NCBI GenBank assembly: GCA_038234715.1
Contig: JBBQTD010000012.1
Coordinates: forward strand, 1 to 64,000
Source of the DNA: SZAS-103 sp038234715
GTDB lineage: Bacteria > Pseudomonadota > Gammaproteobacteria > Xanthomonadales > Xanthomonadaceae
Direction: 5' to 3'
Length of the DNA: 64,000 bases
Positions within the stretch are counted from its first letter, which is position 1. Each line of letters opens with the position of its first letter. Both the position numbers and the translations under genes were made by a program. The notes beneath the pieces were generated by a model. The model saw nothing but the letters and a program-made list of their open reading frames with translations, was not told the origin of the DNA and did no database searches. Positions 34,803 through 43,422 of the stretch are shown here, piece by piece.

Positions 34803-34868
34803 TGGCGTAGTCTCCGCGGCGTTTGCTGACGCCGTTGTTTGGTTGGTTCCAAACTGGAGACTACGCCA
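34803..34868. ncRNA. 66-nt candidate three-way-junction fold (structured noncoding element)
   Basis: A perfect 13-bp outer stem, TGGCGTAGTCTCC (34803-34815) with GGAGACTACGCCA (34856-34868), encloses two perfect 6-bp hairpins, CGGCGT/ACGCCG (34817-34822/34829-34834) and GTTTGG/CCAAAC (34837-34842/34849-34854), each with a six-base loop. Only four bases lie outside stems and loops. On the minus strand the fold ends directly at an ATG (34803) followed by AACAAAGAT. It could be the leader of a decayed insertion sequence or a small RNA domain. Expression is not shown. Confidence 0.45.
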
Positions 34869-34902
34869 CCTTCAAATTTCCACCACGTGGGCTACACGAC
34901 CC

Positions 34903-35070
34903 TGGATATCGCGCCGAAAGACTGTGGAAAAATCCCGTCGACACTGGATATCGGGCCGAAACACAGTGGAAAAATCCCATCGACACTGGATATCGCGCCG
35001 AAACACTGTGGAAAAATCCCGTTCACACTGCAGATTGCGTCGATGCCCGGCGGGAAAATTCCTTCGCCAC
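34903..35070 (+). repeat. 42-bp tandem repeat array
   Basis: Three clear 42-bp units (34903-34944, 34945-34986, 34987-35028) begin TGGATATCG and contain GGAAAAATCCC. A fourth, decayed unit (35029-35070) agrees at about 27 of 42 positions. A lone TATCGCGCCGAA word also occurs at 34766-34777, before the three-way junction. The 381-base spacer 34726-35106 has no gene that I can support. Tandem units with a leader hairpin recall the multiple terminal repeats of IS21-type elements, so this may be a remnant; there is no transposase. Confidence 0.75.
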
Positions 35071-35106
35071 CGGCCATTGGGCCGTCGGCAGGGACAATCC
35101 CGCCGC

Positions 35107-35709
35107 TCAGGCAATCAATGCGGCACGCCACGCGATCACTTTGCTGGCGTAGGGAATTGAAGCGTTCGCCGGACTCGTCGAAGGCAGGCGCATGTAGAGG
35201 AGCGCGCGCGACCCGGACAACGGCGCGACGTACCTGCGAAAACAATTCTCCGCCTTCATGCCGTTGAACAGCACGCGCTGGATGCGCGGATGATTCGCAA
35301 AGAATCCGGCGAAATCATTCGCCTGCAAAGTCGCGTGATCGATGTCCGAATCCAGGCTGCCCTTGCGATGACACGAGGCAAGCACGTCCCACAGGGCGAT
35401 ATCGGCGGAGCGCAGGACGCGCAGCTTCTCGGCGTAATGGGCGTCACGCAGGTTCGGTGCGATGGTTGCCGGGGCGCTGGCTGTGACGTGTCGGGCATCG
35501 GCTGCGCGCGCTGCCGAATCAGGCGCACCTGCAAGGATCTCGCCGAGTATCTTCCAGAACAGGTTCTGCGGATGAGCGTAGTACTGGCCTGCCCGGAGCG
35601 ATGTTTCTCCGGGCATGCTGCCGAGGATCAAGGTGCGTGCCATCGGGTTCTCGACTGGCGCAAATCCATGGATGCGCGCCAGCGGCGCCTCGGCATCGCT
35701 AGTCCGCAT
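35107..35709 (-). CDS. DNA-deoxyinosine glycosylase, uracil-DNA glycosylase superfamily
   Basis: A 200-residue member of UDG family 6 (Mug-like, hypoxanthine-DNA glycosylase). The N-terminal motif is RTLILGSMPGETSLRAGQYYAHPQNLFWKIL, where GSMPG...YYAHPQN.FW is the family signature. LRSADIALWDVLASCHRKGSLDSDI and VLFNGMKAENCF follow. It removes deaminated bases in base-excision repair. The ATG at 35709 overlaps the 3' end of the SDR gene by 11 bases, so both are probably co-transcribed. Its last codons run into the edge of the decayed 42-bp repeat region. Confidence 0.88.
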   Translation of the reverse strand: MRTSDAEAPLARIHGFAPVENPMARTLILGSMPGETSLRAGQYYAHPQNLFWKILGEILAGAPDSAARAADARHVTASAPATIAPNLRDAHYAEKLRVLRSADIALWDVLASCHRKGSLDSDIDHATLQANDFAGFFANHPRIQRVLFNGMKAENCFRRYVAPLSGSRALLYMRLPSTSPANASIPYASKVIAWRAALIA

Positions 35710-36571
35710 CCCGGAAATCCTTGGAACGGCTCGATACCAGCTTGCGAGCGAGCGCATCGGGCATGTACTTCGCAACGCCTGCAATCGTGCGATTCGCCTT
35801 GCCGGTGACGACGCGCGACTTGCCGGCCTCCACCGCATCGACGCCAAGCTTCGCAACCTGTTCGGCGCTGAGCCAGATCGCCTTCGGCAGCTTCGACACC
35901 TTCTCGCGCATGCCGTTGATGTCGTGGAACTCGGTGTAGGTAAAACCCGGACACAATGCGGTGACGTGCACGCCCCTGGGTTTCATCTCGAGTGCGAGCG
36001 ATTCGGAAAAGCGGATCACGAACGACTTCGCCGCGCCGTACAGGGTGTGTCCAGCGGAGGCCGGGATCAGTCCCGCAAGTGATGCCACGTTGAGCACGCG
36101 ACCACGGCCTGCTGCTTCCATCGCCGGCAGGAAGCGATGGGTCAATTCGACGACGCTGGTCACCAGCACCTGCAGGAAGTCCGCGTGCGTCTTCCAGTCC
36201 TCGGCCAGAAAGCGGCCAGGGACGCCATACCCGGCGTTGTTCACCAAGGTGTCCACAAACAGCTCGTTCGACTGGATTTCGTCAAACAGCGCTTCCGGCA
36301 CCGCAGGGTCTGCAAGGTCGGCGACAATGACGGAGCAGGGCACGAGCTTGCCAAGCTCGTCGGCGAGCTGTCCGAGACGGTCCTGGCGGCGTGCGGTCAG
36401 GATCAGCGGCTTGCCGCGCCGCGCATATTCACGTGCAATGGCCGCGCCAATGCCGCTGGAAGCTCCGGTAACAAGTGCGTGTCCAGGCCGCGATCCGGGC
36501 GCGTGTCCCGGGTCGGGCATGGCCACGTGGCCGTCCGCTGGCGTGCTCGCAACAGGATCGCTTGATGACAT
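35699..36571 (-). CDS. short-chain dehydrogenase/reductase
   Basis: A 290-residue SDR. The NAD(P) loop is HALVTGASSGIGAAIAREYARRG; NNAGYG marks the second motif; the catalytic Ser-Tyr-Lys is in LNVASLAGLIPASAGHTLYGAAKSFV. About 35 extra N-terminal residues rich in Pro and Gly precede the fold. The ATG at 36571 has TTGGAG upstream. The Arg-rich cofactor region (ILTARRQDRLGQL) suggests NADP. Substrate unknown. Confidence 0.9.
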   Translation of the reverse strand: MSSSDPVASTPADGHVAMPDPGHAPGSRPGHALVTGASSGIGAAIAREYARRGKPLILTARRQDRLGQLADELGKLVPCSVIVADLADPAVPEALFDEIQSNELFVDTLVNNAGYGVPGRFLAEDWKTHADFLQVLVTSVVELTHRFLPAMEAAGRGRVLNVASLAGLIPASAGHTLYGAAKSFVIRFSESLALEMKPRGVHVTALCPGFTYTEFHDINGMREKVSKLPKAIWLSAEQVAKLGVDAVEAGKSRVVTGKANRTIAGVAKYMPDALARKLVSSRSKDFRDAD

Positions 36572-36668
36572 TGTGTACTCCAATTGGATAGGAGGATTGT
36601 AGGCTGCGTTGCCGCTGCAGGCGTCACGCCGCTATGCTGCGCATCCACCCTTCGTTAAGGAGTCCGCC

Positions 36669-37475
36669 ATGCGTCGTCGCATCGTGGCGGGAAACTGGAA
36701 GCTGCACGGTGATCGCGCCTTCGCCAACGCGCTGGTCGATGGGATCGTTGCGGCGCGGCGGCCCGCCGATGTCGAGATCGTGCTGTTGCCGCCAGTGCCG
36801 TATCTGGATGAACTGGTCACCCGGTATGCCGCCGACGGTATCGGATTCGGCGCGCAGGACGTCAGCGTCAACGACAGCGGCGCCTACACGGGCGAGATCG
36901 CGGCGTCGATGCTGCGCGATGTCGGGTGCCGTTATGCGCTGGTTGGCCACTCGGAGCGCCGCGAATACCATCGCGAGGACAGTCAGCTCGTCGCGGAAAA
37001 GTTCGTCGCAGCGCACCGGGCGGGCATCACGCCGATCCTGTGCGTTGGCGAAACCCTGCAGCAACGCGAGACCAGCCAGACCGAATGGGTGATCGCGCGG
37101 CAGCTCGCTCCAGTGCTGGAACTCGCGGGTCGCGATGCATTGGCTGCGGCCGTCATTGCGTATGAGCCAGTCTGGGCGATTGGAACTGGTCGTACCGCCA
37201 CGCCAGCGCAGGTGCAGGAGGTCCACGCGTTCATCCGTGGTGAGGTCGCCGCTGGCAATGCTACAATCAAGGGCTGGCTACCGATCGTGTATGGCGGCAG
37301 CGTGAAGCCCGCCAATGCGTCCGAGTTGTTTGCGCAGCCGGATGTGGATGGCGGCCTGATCGGCGGTGCATCCCTGATCGCAAAGGACTTCCTGGCCATC
37401 GTGGCGGCCGCATCGCGACCGGCATCGGCCGTCCAGGACAAGACAGTACGCTCCCTAAAACCCGTCGGGCCTTGA
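36669..37475 (+). CDS. tpiA: triosephosphate isomerase
   Basis: A 268-residue glycolytic enzyme. Lys in RIVAGNWKLHG, His in YALVGHSERREYH and Glu in VIAYEPVWAIGTGRTATP are the catalytic residues, and the phosphate loop is IVYGGSVKPANA. AAGGAG lies seven bases before the ATG at 36669. The C-terminus runs about 15 residues past the usual end. It is 66 bases before secG, a conserved pair in many bacteria. Confidence 0.96.
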   Translation: MRRRIVAGNWKLHGDRAFANALVDGIVAARRPADVEIVLLPPVPYLDELVTRYAADGIGFGAQDVSVNDSGAYTGEIAASMLRDVGCRYALVGHSERREYHREDSQLVAEKFVAAHRAGITPILCVGETLQQRETSQTEWVIARQLAPVLELAGRDALAAAVIAYEPVWAIGTGRTATPAQVQEVHAFIRGEVAAGNATIKGWLPIVYGGSVKPANASELFAQPDVDGGLIGGASLIAKDFLAIVAAASRPASAVQDKTVRSLKPVGP

Positions 37476-37541
37476 ATCGATCCCGACCAAACCCATTGCT
37501 GATCGCACATCGCCGGTCAAACTTCTTCGGTAATTCCAACC

Positions 37542-38090
37542 ATGATCTTCACCTTCGTCAACGTCGTCTTCGTTCTTGCCGCGGTCGCAATGATCGTGCT
37601 GATCCTGTTGCAGCGCGGTGCGGGTGCGGCCGCGGGTTCCGGCTTCGGCGGCGGGGCGTCGGCCACCGTGTTCGGCGCGCGCGGTTCGGCAAACTTCCTC
37701 TCCAAGGCCACCAAATGGCTTGCGGTGATGTTTTTCGCGATCAGCCTGGGCCTGGCGATCTACGCCAGCAAGCCGCATGGCGCCAAGTTGCCGGCCGAGG
37801 ATCTTGGAGTCATGGGCCGGGCCACCGCGGTGCCGAGCGCAACAATGCCGCCTCGCCCAAATGGCGCCATGCCCGCGCCAGCACCAGCGGTTCCGGTCCC
37901 CACGCCGGCTGTGCCGCTGCCTTCGGGTGCGCAGCCGTCCTCCGGCCAACCGGCAAACTCCACGCCGGCAAACGTCGTACCAGCGGCCCCTCTCCCCAGC
38001 AGGTCCGCACCGCAAATTCCGGTTCCGACGCCGGCGGCGCCGGCATCGAATGCGGACAATGGCGCGAAACCAGGCAACAAAGGCGGCTGA
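37542..38090 (+). CDS. secG: protein translocase subunit SecG with long Pro/Ala tail
   Basis: A 182-residue subunit of the SecYEG channel. Two membrane helices (FTFVNVVFVLAAVAMIVLILLQ and LAVMFFAISLGLAIYA) flank the conserved loop QRGAGAAAGSGFGGGASATVFGARGSANFLSKATKWL. A long Pro/Ala/Ser tail follows from residue 80 on (PAPAPAVPVPTPAVPLPSG). SecG is usually 75-130 residues, so the tail is an extension, of a kind seen in xanthomonads. It sits between tpiA and tRNA-Leu. Confidence 0.93.
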   Translation: MIFTFVNVVFVLAAVAMIVLILLQRGAGAAAGSGFGGGASATVFGARGSANFLSKATKWLAVMFFAISLGLAIYASKPHGAKLPAEDLGVMGRATAVPSATMPPRPNGAMPAPAPAVPVPTPAVPLPSGAQPSSGQPANSTPANVVPAAPLPSRSAPQIPVPTPAAPASNADNGAKPGNKGG

Positions 38091-38148
38091 TCGCCTGTTA
38101 CAATTTTCAGGTTCGCGGTCCGCTGCAAGCACGCCCCCCTGCTACAAG

Positions 38149-38216
38149 CCGGCCATCCGTGGTCGGGCCGTAAAAATGCAAGTCCGTTTGACGAAAACCC
38201 GGCCATCCGTGGCCGG
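38149..38216 (+). repeat. pair of REP-like palindromes upstream of tRNA-Leu
   Basis: Two hairpins with the same core: CCGGCCATCCGTGGTCGG (38149-38166, one G-T pair) and CCGGCCATCCGTGGCCGG (38199-38216, perfect 7-bp stem with a four-base loop). Each is followed by a GTAAAA word, so the shared unit is about 30 bp. The second lies 24 bases before the tRNA. They resemble short dispersed palindromes, and the second could also end transcription from secG. Confidence 0.65.
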
Positions 38217-38239
38217 ACTGTAAAATTGAACAAGTTTTT

Positions 38240-38324
38240 GCCCGGATGGCGGAATTGGTAGACGCACTACCTTGAGGTGGTAGCGACTTCGGTCGTGGAG
38301 GTTCGAGTCCTCTTTCGGGCACCA
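38240..38324 (+). tRNA. tRNA-Leu (anticodon GAG)
   Basis: An 85-base class II tRNA with encoded CCA. Acceptor arm GCCCGGA pairs with TTCGGGC (one G-T pair). The anticodon loop CTTGAGG reads GAG, which serves CUC/CUU leucine codons, in a stem of ACTAC/GTGGT type. A variable arm (CGACTTCGGTCG) and a T arm with GTTCGAGTC are present. It lies between secG and nuoA, a conserved placement in this group. Confidence 0.95.
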
Positions 38325-38493
38325 TGGTTTTAGTGGTTGTACGAGTTCCCTGTGCCGGAGCCTGCGCGTCAATGTGCGGACTTTCACAGGGGACTCGGTT
38401 CCCCTGCAGGACTCCGCGGGGCAGCAGGTTCCTCGCGACAGTCCCCGTCGATACGGGCTGCACGGGGCGGATCACGACGGAACGAGGTCGTTC

Positions 38494-38850
38494 ATGCTGG
38501 GCGAATACCTGCCAGTCCTGCTGTTCCTGATCGTCTCGACCGGCATCGGCATCGCCTTGCTGATCGTCGGTGCCGTCCTTGGACCGAAGCGCCCGGGCAG
38601 CGACAAGCTGTCGCCGTACGAATGCGGCTTCGAGGCCTTCGAGGACGCGCGCATGAAGTTCGACGTGCGCTACTACCTCATCGCCATCCTGTTTATCGTG
38701 TTCGATCTCGAAATCGCGTTCGTATTTCCGTGGGCGACGATCTTCCGCAGCCTTGGCGTGTTCGGGCTGGTCGAGATGGGCATCTTCCTCGGACTGCTCG
38801 TCCTGGGCTTCGCCTACGTCTGGAAAAAGGGCGCTCTGGAATGGGAATGA
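38494..38850 (+). CDS. nuoA: NADH-quinone oxidoreductase subunit A
   Basis: A 118-residue membrane subunit of complex I. Three helices are visible (YLPVLLFLIVSTGIGIALLIVGAVL, YYLIAILFIVFDLEIAFVFPWA, LVEMGIFLGLLVLGFAYVW), with the conserved PYECGFEAFEDARMKFDVRY loop. The ATG at 38494 has GAGG upstream; the open frame before it is leader sequence between the tRNA and the operon. It opens the 14-gene nuoA-N operon. Confidence 0.94.
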   Translation: MLGEYLPVLLFLIVSTGIGIALLIVGAVLGPKRPGSDKLSPYECGFEAFEDARMKFDVRYYLIAILFIVFDLEIAFVFPWATIFRSLGVFGLVEMGIFLGLLVLGFAYVWKKGALEWE

Positions 38851-38881
38851 AGCGACGTCCATGCGTCAGGCTGGAGGCGAC

Positions 38882-39436
<555 letters not shown>

Positions 39437-39455
39437 AGTCCCGTAGCACAAGCCC

Positions 39456-40223
39456 ATGACCGAGCACGTCACCGCCCTCGTCGAACGCCTGCGCAGCCAC
39501 TTCGGCGCGCGTGCGCTTGCGCTCGGCGTGGTGCGCGACGAGGCGACGCTGGAAGTCGCCGACTCTGATTGGCACGCGGCAGCAATGGCACTGCGCGACG
39601 CGTTCGGATTCGAGGTCGCAGTCGATCTGTGCGGCGTTGACTACCTTGGCTATGGATCGGACGAGTGGGATACCACCGGCGTTTCCTCCGAAGGATTCTC
39701 GCGAGGTGTCGAAGGCCTCGGGCCGGGTCGCTTCAAGTGGGGCCAGCAGACCGATGGCGTGGTGCCGAAGCGGCGCTTCGCGGTGGTCGTGCACCTGCTG
39801 TCGATCCAGAACAACCAGCGCCTGCGCCTGCGCTGCTTTTGCGGCGACGATGAAGTCGCGGTGGTGTCCTCGCTCGTGTCGGTATGGGCTGGCCTGAACT
39901 GGTTCGAGCGCGAAGCATTCGACCTGTTCGGCATCGTGTTCGATGGCCATCCGGACCTGCGTCGCCTGCTGACCGATTACGGCTTCGTCGGTCATCCGTT
40001 CCGCAAGGATTTCCCACTGATCGGAAACGTCGAAGTCCGTTACGACCCGGACAAGAAGCGCGTGGTGTACGAGCCCGTGTCAATCGAGCCCCGCGTGCTG
40101 GTGCCGCGCGTGATCCGCGACGACTCCCGCTACCTGCAGGCTTCCAACGAGGTGCCGGTGCCCAAGCCGACCCCACCATTTCCAGCGCCGGGCTCATCCG
40201 ACGCCGCGATGGCGAAGGTTTGA
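39456..40223 (+). CDS. nuoC: NADH-quinone oxidoreductase subunit C
   Basis: A 255-residue subunit of the peripheral arm of complex I. The 30-kDa signature is GLNWFEREAFDLFGIVFDGHPDLRRLLTDYGF, followed by GHPFRKDFPLIGNVEVRYD. Between DLCGVDYLGYGSDEWDTTG and KRRFAVVVHLLS lies an insert of about 35 residues (SSEGFSRGVEGLGPGRFKWG) not found in short NuoC; a similar insert is known from xanthomonads, which supports the placement of the genome. It is separate from nuoD. Confidence 0.95.
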   Translation: MTEHVTALVERLRSHFGARALALGVVRDEATLEVADSDWHAAAMALRDAFGFEVAVDLCGVDYLGYGSDEWDTTGVSSEGFSRGVEGLGPGRFKWGQQTDGVVPKRRFAVVVHLLSIQNNQRLRLRCFCGDDEVAVVSSLVSVWAGLNWFEREAFDLFGIVFDGHPDLRRLLTDYGFVGHPFRKDFPLIGNVEVRYDPDKKRVVYEPVSIEPRVLVPRVIRDDSRYLQASNEVPVPKPTPPFPAPGSSDAAMAKV

Positions 40224-40226
40224 GCC

Positions 40227-41480
40227 ATGCAGGAAATCCGCAACTACACAATGAACTTTGGTCCCCAGCATCCAGCCGCGCACGGCGTGCTGCGGTTGAT
40301 CCTGGAGATGGACGGCGAGACCGTGATGCGTGCCGATCCGCACATCGGACTGCTGCACCGCGGTACCGAAAAGCTCGCCGAATCCAAGCCGTACAACCAG
40401 TCGATCGGGTACATGGACCGGCTCGACTACGTGTCGATGATGTGCAACGAGCACGCCTACGTGCTCGCTATCGAACGCCTGATGGGGATCCAGGCGCCCG
40501 AACGCGCGCAATGGATCCGCACGCTGTTCGACGAGATCACCCGCATCCTCAACCACCTGATGTGGATCGGCTCGAATGCGCTCGATCTGGGCGCGATGGC
40601 GGTGTTCCTGTATGCGTTCCGCGAGCGCGAGGAGCTGATGGATTGCTACGAGGCGGTGTCGGGCGCGCGCATGCACGCGACCTACTATCGTCCCGGCGGC
40701 GTGTTCCGCGACCTGCCCGACAGGATGCCGCAGTACCGCGAATCGCCGTGGCACAAGGGCAAGGCGCTGAAGAAGTTCAATGCCTGGCGCGAAGGGTCGC
40801 TGCTGGATTTCCTGGAAGGCTTCACCAGCGATTTCCCGACCAAGGTCGATGAATACGAGACGCTGCTGACCGACAACCGCATCTGGAAGCAACGCACCGT
40901 CGGCATCGGCGTGGTGCCTCCCGAGCAGGCGCTGGCGTGGGGCATGTCGGGTCCGATGTTGCGCGGGTCGGGTATCGAATGGGACCTGCGCAAGAAGCAG
41001 CCGTACGCGAAGTACGCCGAGGTCGATTTCGATATCCCGGTGGGCGTGCAAGGTGACTGCTACGACCGCTACCTCGTGCGCGTCGAGGAAATGCGCCAGT
41101 CCAACCGCATCATCGGGCAGTGCGTGAAGTGGCTGAAGGCGAATCCCGGCCCGGTGATGCTGAAGAACTACAAGGTCGCGCCGCCATCCCGCGAGGAGAT
41201 GAAGGACGACATGGAAGCGCTGATCCACCACTTCAAGCTGTTCACCGAAGGCTATTGCGTGCCTGCAGGCGAGGTGTATGCGGCGGTCGAGGCGCCGAAG
41301 GGCGAGTTCGGCTGCTACATGGTGTCCGATGGCGCGAACAAGCCGTTCCGCGTGCACCTGCGCGCGCCCGGATTTGCGCATTTGTCGTCGATCGACGACA
41401 TCGTGCGCGGCCACATGCTGGGTGACGTGGTGGCGATGATCGGCACCTATGACATCGTGTTCGGCGAAATCGACAGGTAA
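40227..41480 (+). CDS. nuoD: NADH-quinone oxidoreductase subunit D
   Basis: A 417-residue subunit forming the quinone-binding site with NuoB. Signatures: NFGPQHPAAHGVLRL, HIGLLHRGTEKLAE, YLDRLDY-type MDRLDYVSMMCNEHAY, and near the end HLRAPGFAHLSSIDDIVRGHMLGDVVAMIGTYDIVFGEIDR. Length and motifs are those of the 49-kDa subunit. Confidence 0.97.
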   Translation: MQEIRNYTMNFGPQHPAAHGVLRLILEMDGETVMRADPHIGLLHRGTEKLAESKPYNQSIGYMDRLDYVSMMCNEHAYVLAIERLMGIQAPERAQWIRTLFDEITRILNHLMWIGSNALDLGAMAVFLYAFREREELMDCYEAVSGARMHATYYRPGGVFRDLPDRMPQYRESPWHKGKALKKFNAWREGSLLDFLEGFTSDFPTKVDEYETLLTDNRIWKQRTVGIGVVPPEQALAWGMSGPMLRGSGIEWDLRKKQPYAKYAEVDFDIPVGVQGDCYDRYLVRVEEMRQSNRIIGQCVKWLKANPGPVMLKNYKVAPPSREEMKDDMEALIHHFKLFTEGYCVPAGEVYAAVEAPKGEFGCYMVSDGANKPFRVHLRAPGFAHLSSIDDIVRGHMLGDVVAMIGTYDIVFGEIDR

Positions 41481-41492
41481 GGGCCGCGATCG

Positions 41493-42083
41493 ATGAAAGC
41501 CACCGGCAATTTCGAGGCTGTGCGCGATATCGACCCGATGGTCGCGTTGAGCGCGACAGTGCGCGAGCACATCGACAGCTGGATCGCGAAATTCCCACCG
41601 GATCGCAAGCGTTCGGCGGTGATCCAGGGGCTGTTCGCAGCGCAACAGGAAAACGGCGGCTGGCTGACCGATGGGCTGATTGCGGCGGTCGCGAAATACC
41701 TTTCCATCCCGCCGGTGTGGGCCTACGAGGTTGCGACGTTCTACTCGATGTTCGAGCTCGCGCCGGTCGGACGCAACAATATTGCGATCTGCACCAACAT
41801 CAGCTGCTGGCTCAACGGCGCCGAGGACATCGTGCGCTATTGCGAAAACAAGCTTGGCTGCAAGCTCGGCGAAAGCAGCGCCGACGGTCGCGTCTATCTC
41901 AAGCGTGAGGAGGAATGCCTGGCTGCATGCGCGGGCGCGCCGATGATGGTCGTCAATGGCCACTACCACGAGAACCTCACGCACGAGAGCATCGACGCGA
42001 TCCTCGACGGGCTCGCCCTCGATGGGCCGGCGCATGGTGTTGCGTCGCCTTCGCATGACGTCCTTGTGACCGACGGACACTGA
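41493..42083 (+). CDS. nuoE: NADH-quinone oxidoreductase subunit E
   Basis: A 196-residue subunit with a 2Fe-2S cluster (N1a). The four Cys are in CTNISCWLNGAED and EEECLAACAGAP. The region YEVATFYSMFELAPVGRNNI is conserved. It ends ten bases before nuoF, with which it forms part of the NADH dehydrogenase module. Confidence 0.95.
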   Translation: MKATGNFEAVRDIDPMVALSATVREHIDSWIAKFPPDRKRSAVIQGLFAAQQENGGWLTDGLIAAVAKYLSIPPVWAYEVATFYSMFELAPVGRNNIAICTNISCWLNGAEDIVRYCENKLGCKLGESSADGRVYLKREEECLAACAGAPMMVVNGHYHENLTHESIDAILDGLALDGPAHGVASPSHDVLVTDGH

Positions 42084-42093
42084 CGAGAGCAAT

Positions 42094-43422
42094 ATGGCGA
42101 ACTCCGGTCCCGAGCCCCAGGAACACAACGTGTGCTTCACCACGCTGCATTATGCGGAGCCGTGGTCGTACGACAGCTACCAGAAGGCGGGCGGTTACAG
42201 CGCGTGGAACAAGATCCTGCGCGAAAAGATCCCGCCCGAGCAGATCATCGACACCGTGAAGCAGTCGGGCCTGCGCGGCCGCGGCGGGGCTGGTTTCCCG
42301 ACAGGCCTGAAATGGAGCTTCATGCCGAAGGGACCGGGCGCGCAGAAATACATCCTGTGCAACTCGGACGAGTCGGAGCCCGGAACGTGCAAGGACCGCG
42401 ACATCCTGCGCTTCAACCCGCATTCCGTCATCGAAGGCATGGCGATTGCGTGCTATGCGACGGGATCGACAGTCGGCTACAACTACCTGCGCGGCGAGTT
42501 CCACCACGAGCCGTACGAACGGCTTGAGCAGGCGTTGTTCGAAGCGTATGCGAATGGCTGGCTCGGTAAGGACATCCAGGGTTCCGGCGTCGATGTCGAC
42601 TTGCACACGGCGCTCGGCGCGGGCGCTTACATCTGCGGCGAAGAAACCGCGTTGATGGAATCGCTGGAAGGCAAGAAGGGTCAGCCGCGCTTCAAGCCGC
42701 CGTTTCCGGCCAATTTCGGCTTGTTCGGCCGACCGACCACGATCAACAACACCGAGACCTTTGCGTCGGTGCCTGCGATCATCCGCAACGGCGCGCCGTG
42801 GTTTCTCAATCTTGGAAAGCCCAACAACGGCGGCCCGAAGATATTCTCGGTATCAGGCCATGTCGCGAAGCCCGGCAACTACGAGATCCGGCTTGGAACC
42901 TCGTTCGCCGACCTGCTGGAAATGGCCGGTGGCATGCGCGGTGGCCGCAAGATCAAGGCGGTGATTCCAGGTGGCTCGTCGATGCCGGTGTTGCCGGGCG
43001 AGACGATGATGGGCCTGACGATGGATTACGACGCCCTGCAGAAGGCGGGGTCGGGGTTGGGCTCGGGTGCGGTGATCGTGATGGACGAGACGACCTGCAT
43101 GGTGCGCGCCTGCCAGCGCATCGCGCGTTTTTACTACGCCGAATCCTGCGGCCAATGCACCCCGTGTCGCGAAGGCACCGGCTGGATGTACCGCATGCTC
43201 ACGCGGATTGTCGAAGGCAAGGCAACGCTCGACGACCTTGCGATGCTCAAGGCATCCGCTGGCCAGATCGAAGGCCACACTATTTGCGCGTTCGGCGAAG
43301 CGGCCGCGTGGCCAGTGCAGGGGTTCCTTCGCCACTACTGGCATGAATTCGAATATTTCATTCGCAACGCGCGCTCGATCGTCGACGCTTCCGCCTCCTC
43401 AACCCTGGAGGCGGCAGCATGA
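42094..43422 (+). CDS. nuoF: NADH-quinone oxidoreductase subunit F
   Basis: A 442-residue subunit that binds NADH, FMN and cluster N3. GLRGRGGAGFPTGLKW and CNSDESEPGTCKDRDIL are the FMN/NADH blocks; GAGAYICGEETALMESLEG follows. The cluster ligands are CGQCTPCREGTGW plus a Cys in GHTICAFGEAAAWPVQG. Its stop overlaps the start of nuoG as ATGA (43419-43422). Confidence 0.97.
   Translation: MANSGPEPQEHNVCFTTLHYAEPWSYDSYQKAGGYSAWNKILREKIPPEQIIDTVKQSGLRGRGGAGFPTGLKWSFMPKGPGAQKYILCNSDESEPGTCKDRDILRFNPHSVIEGMAIACYATGSTVGYNYLRGEFHHEPYERLEQALFEAYANGWLGKDIQGSGVDVDLHTALGAGAYICGEETALMESLEGKKGQPRFKPPFPANFGLFGRPTTINNTETFASVPAIIRNGAPWFLNLGKPNNGGPKIFSVSGHVAKPGNYEIRLGTSFADLLEMAGGMRGGRKIKAVIPGGSSMPVLPGETMMGLTMDYDALQKAGSGLGSGAVIVMDETTCMVRACQRIARFYYAESCGQCTPCREGTGWMYRMLTRIVEGKATLDDLAMLKASAGQIEGHTICAFGEAAAWPVQGFLRHYWHEFEYFIRNARSIVDASASSTLEAAA

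Noticed and set aside
33706..34803. Minus-strand frame starting at the ATG next to the three-way junction
   Set aside because: After the first few codons it is antisense to the 2-oxoglutarate oxygenase; I treat at most its start as a possible IS remnant.
34903..35070. Possible CRISPR array
   Set aside because: The 42-bp units are directly joined without spacers, and there are no cas genes.
34823..35152. 109-codon plus-strand frame with 14-residue repeats
   Set aside because: It only mirrors the 42-bp DNA repeats, runs antisense into the DNA glycosylase gene, and has no ribosome-binding site or domain.
40194..42143. Minus-strand open frame of 649 codons opposite nuoD and nuoE
   Set aside because: Antisense shadow of nuo genes with no recognisable domain.
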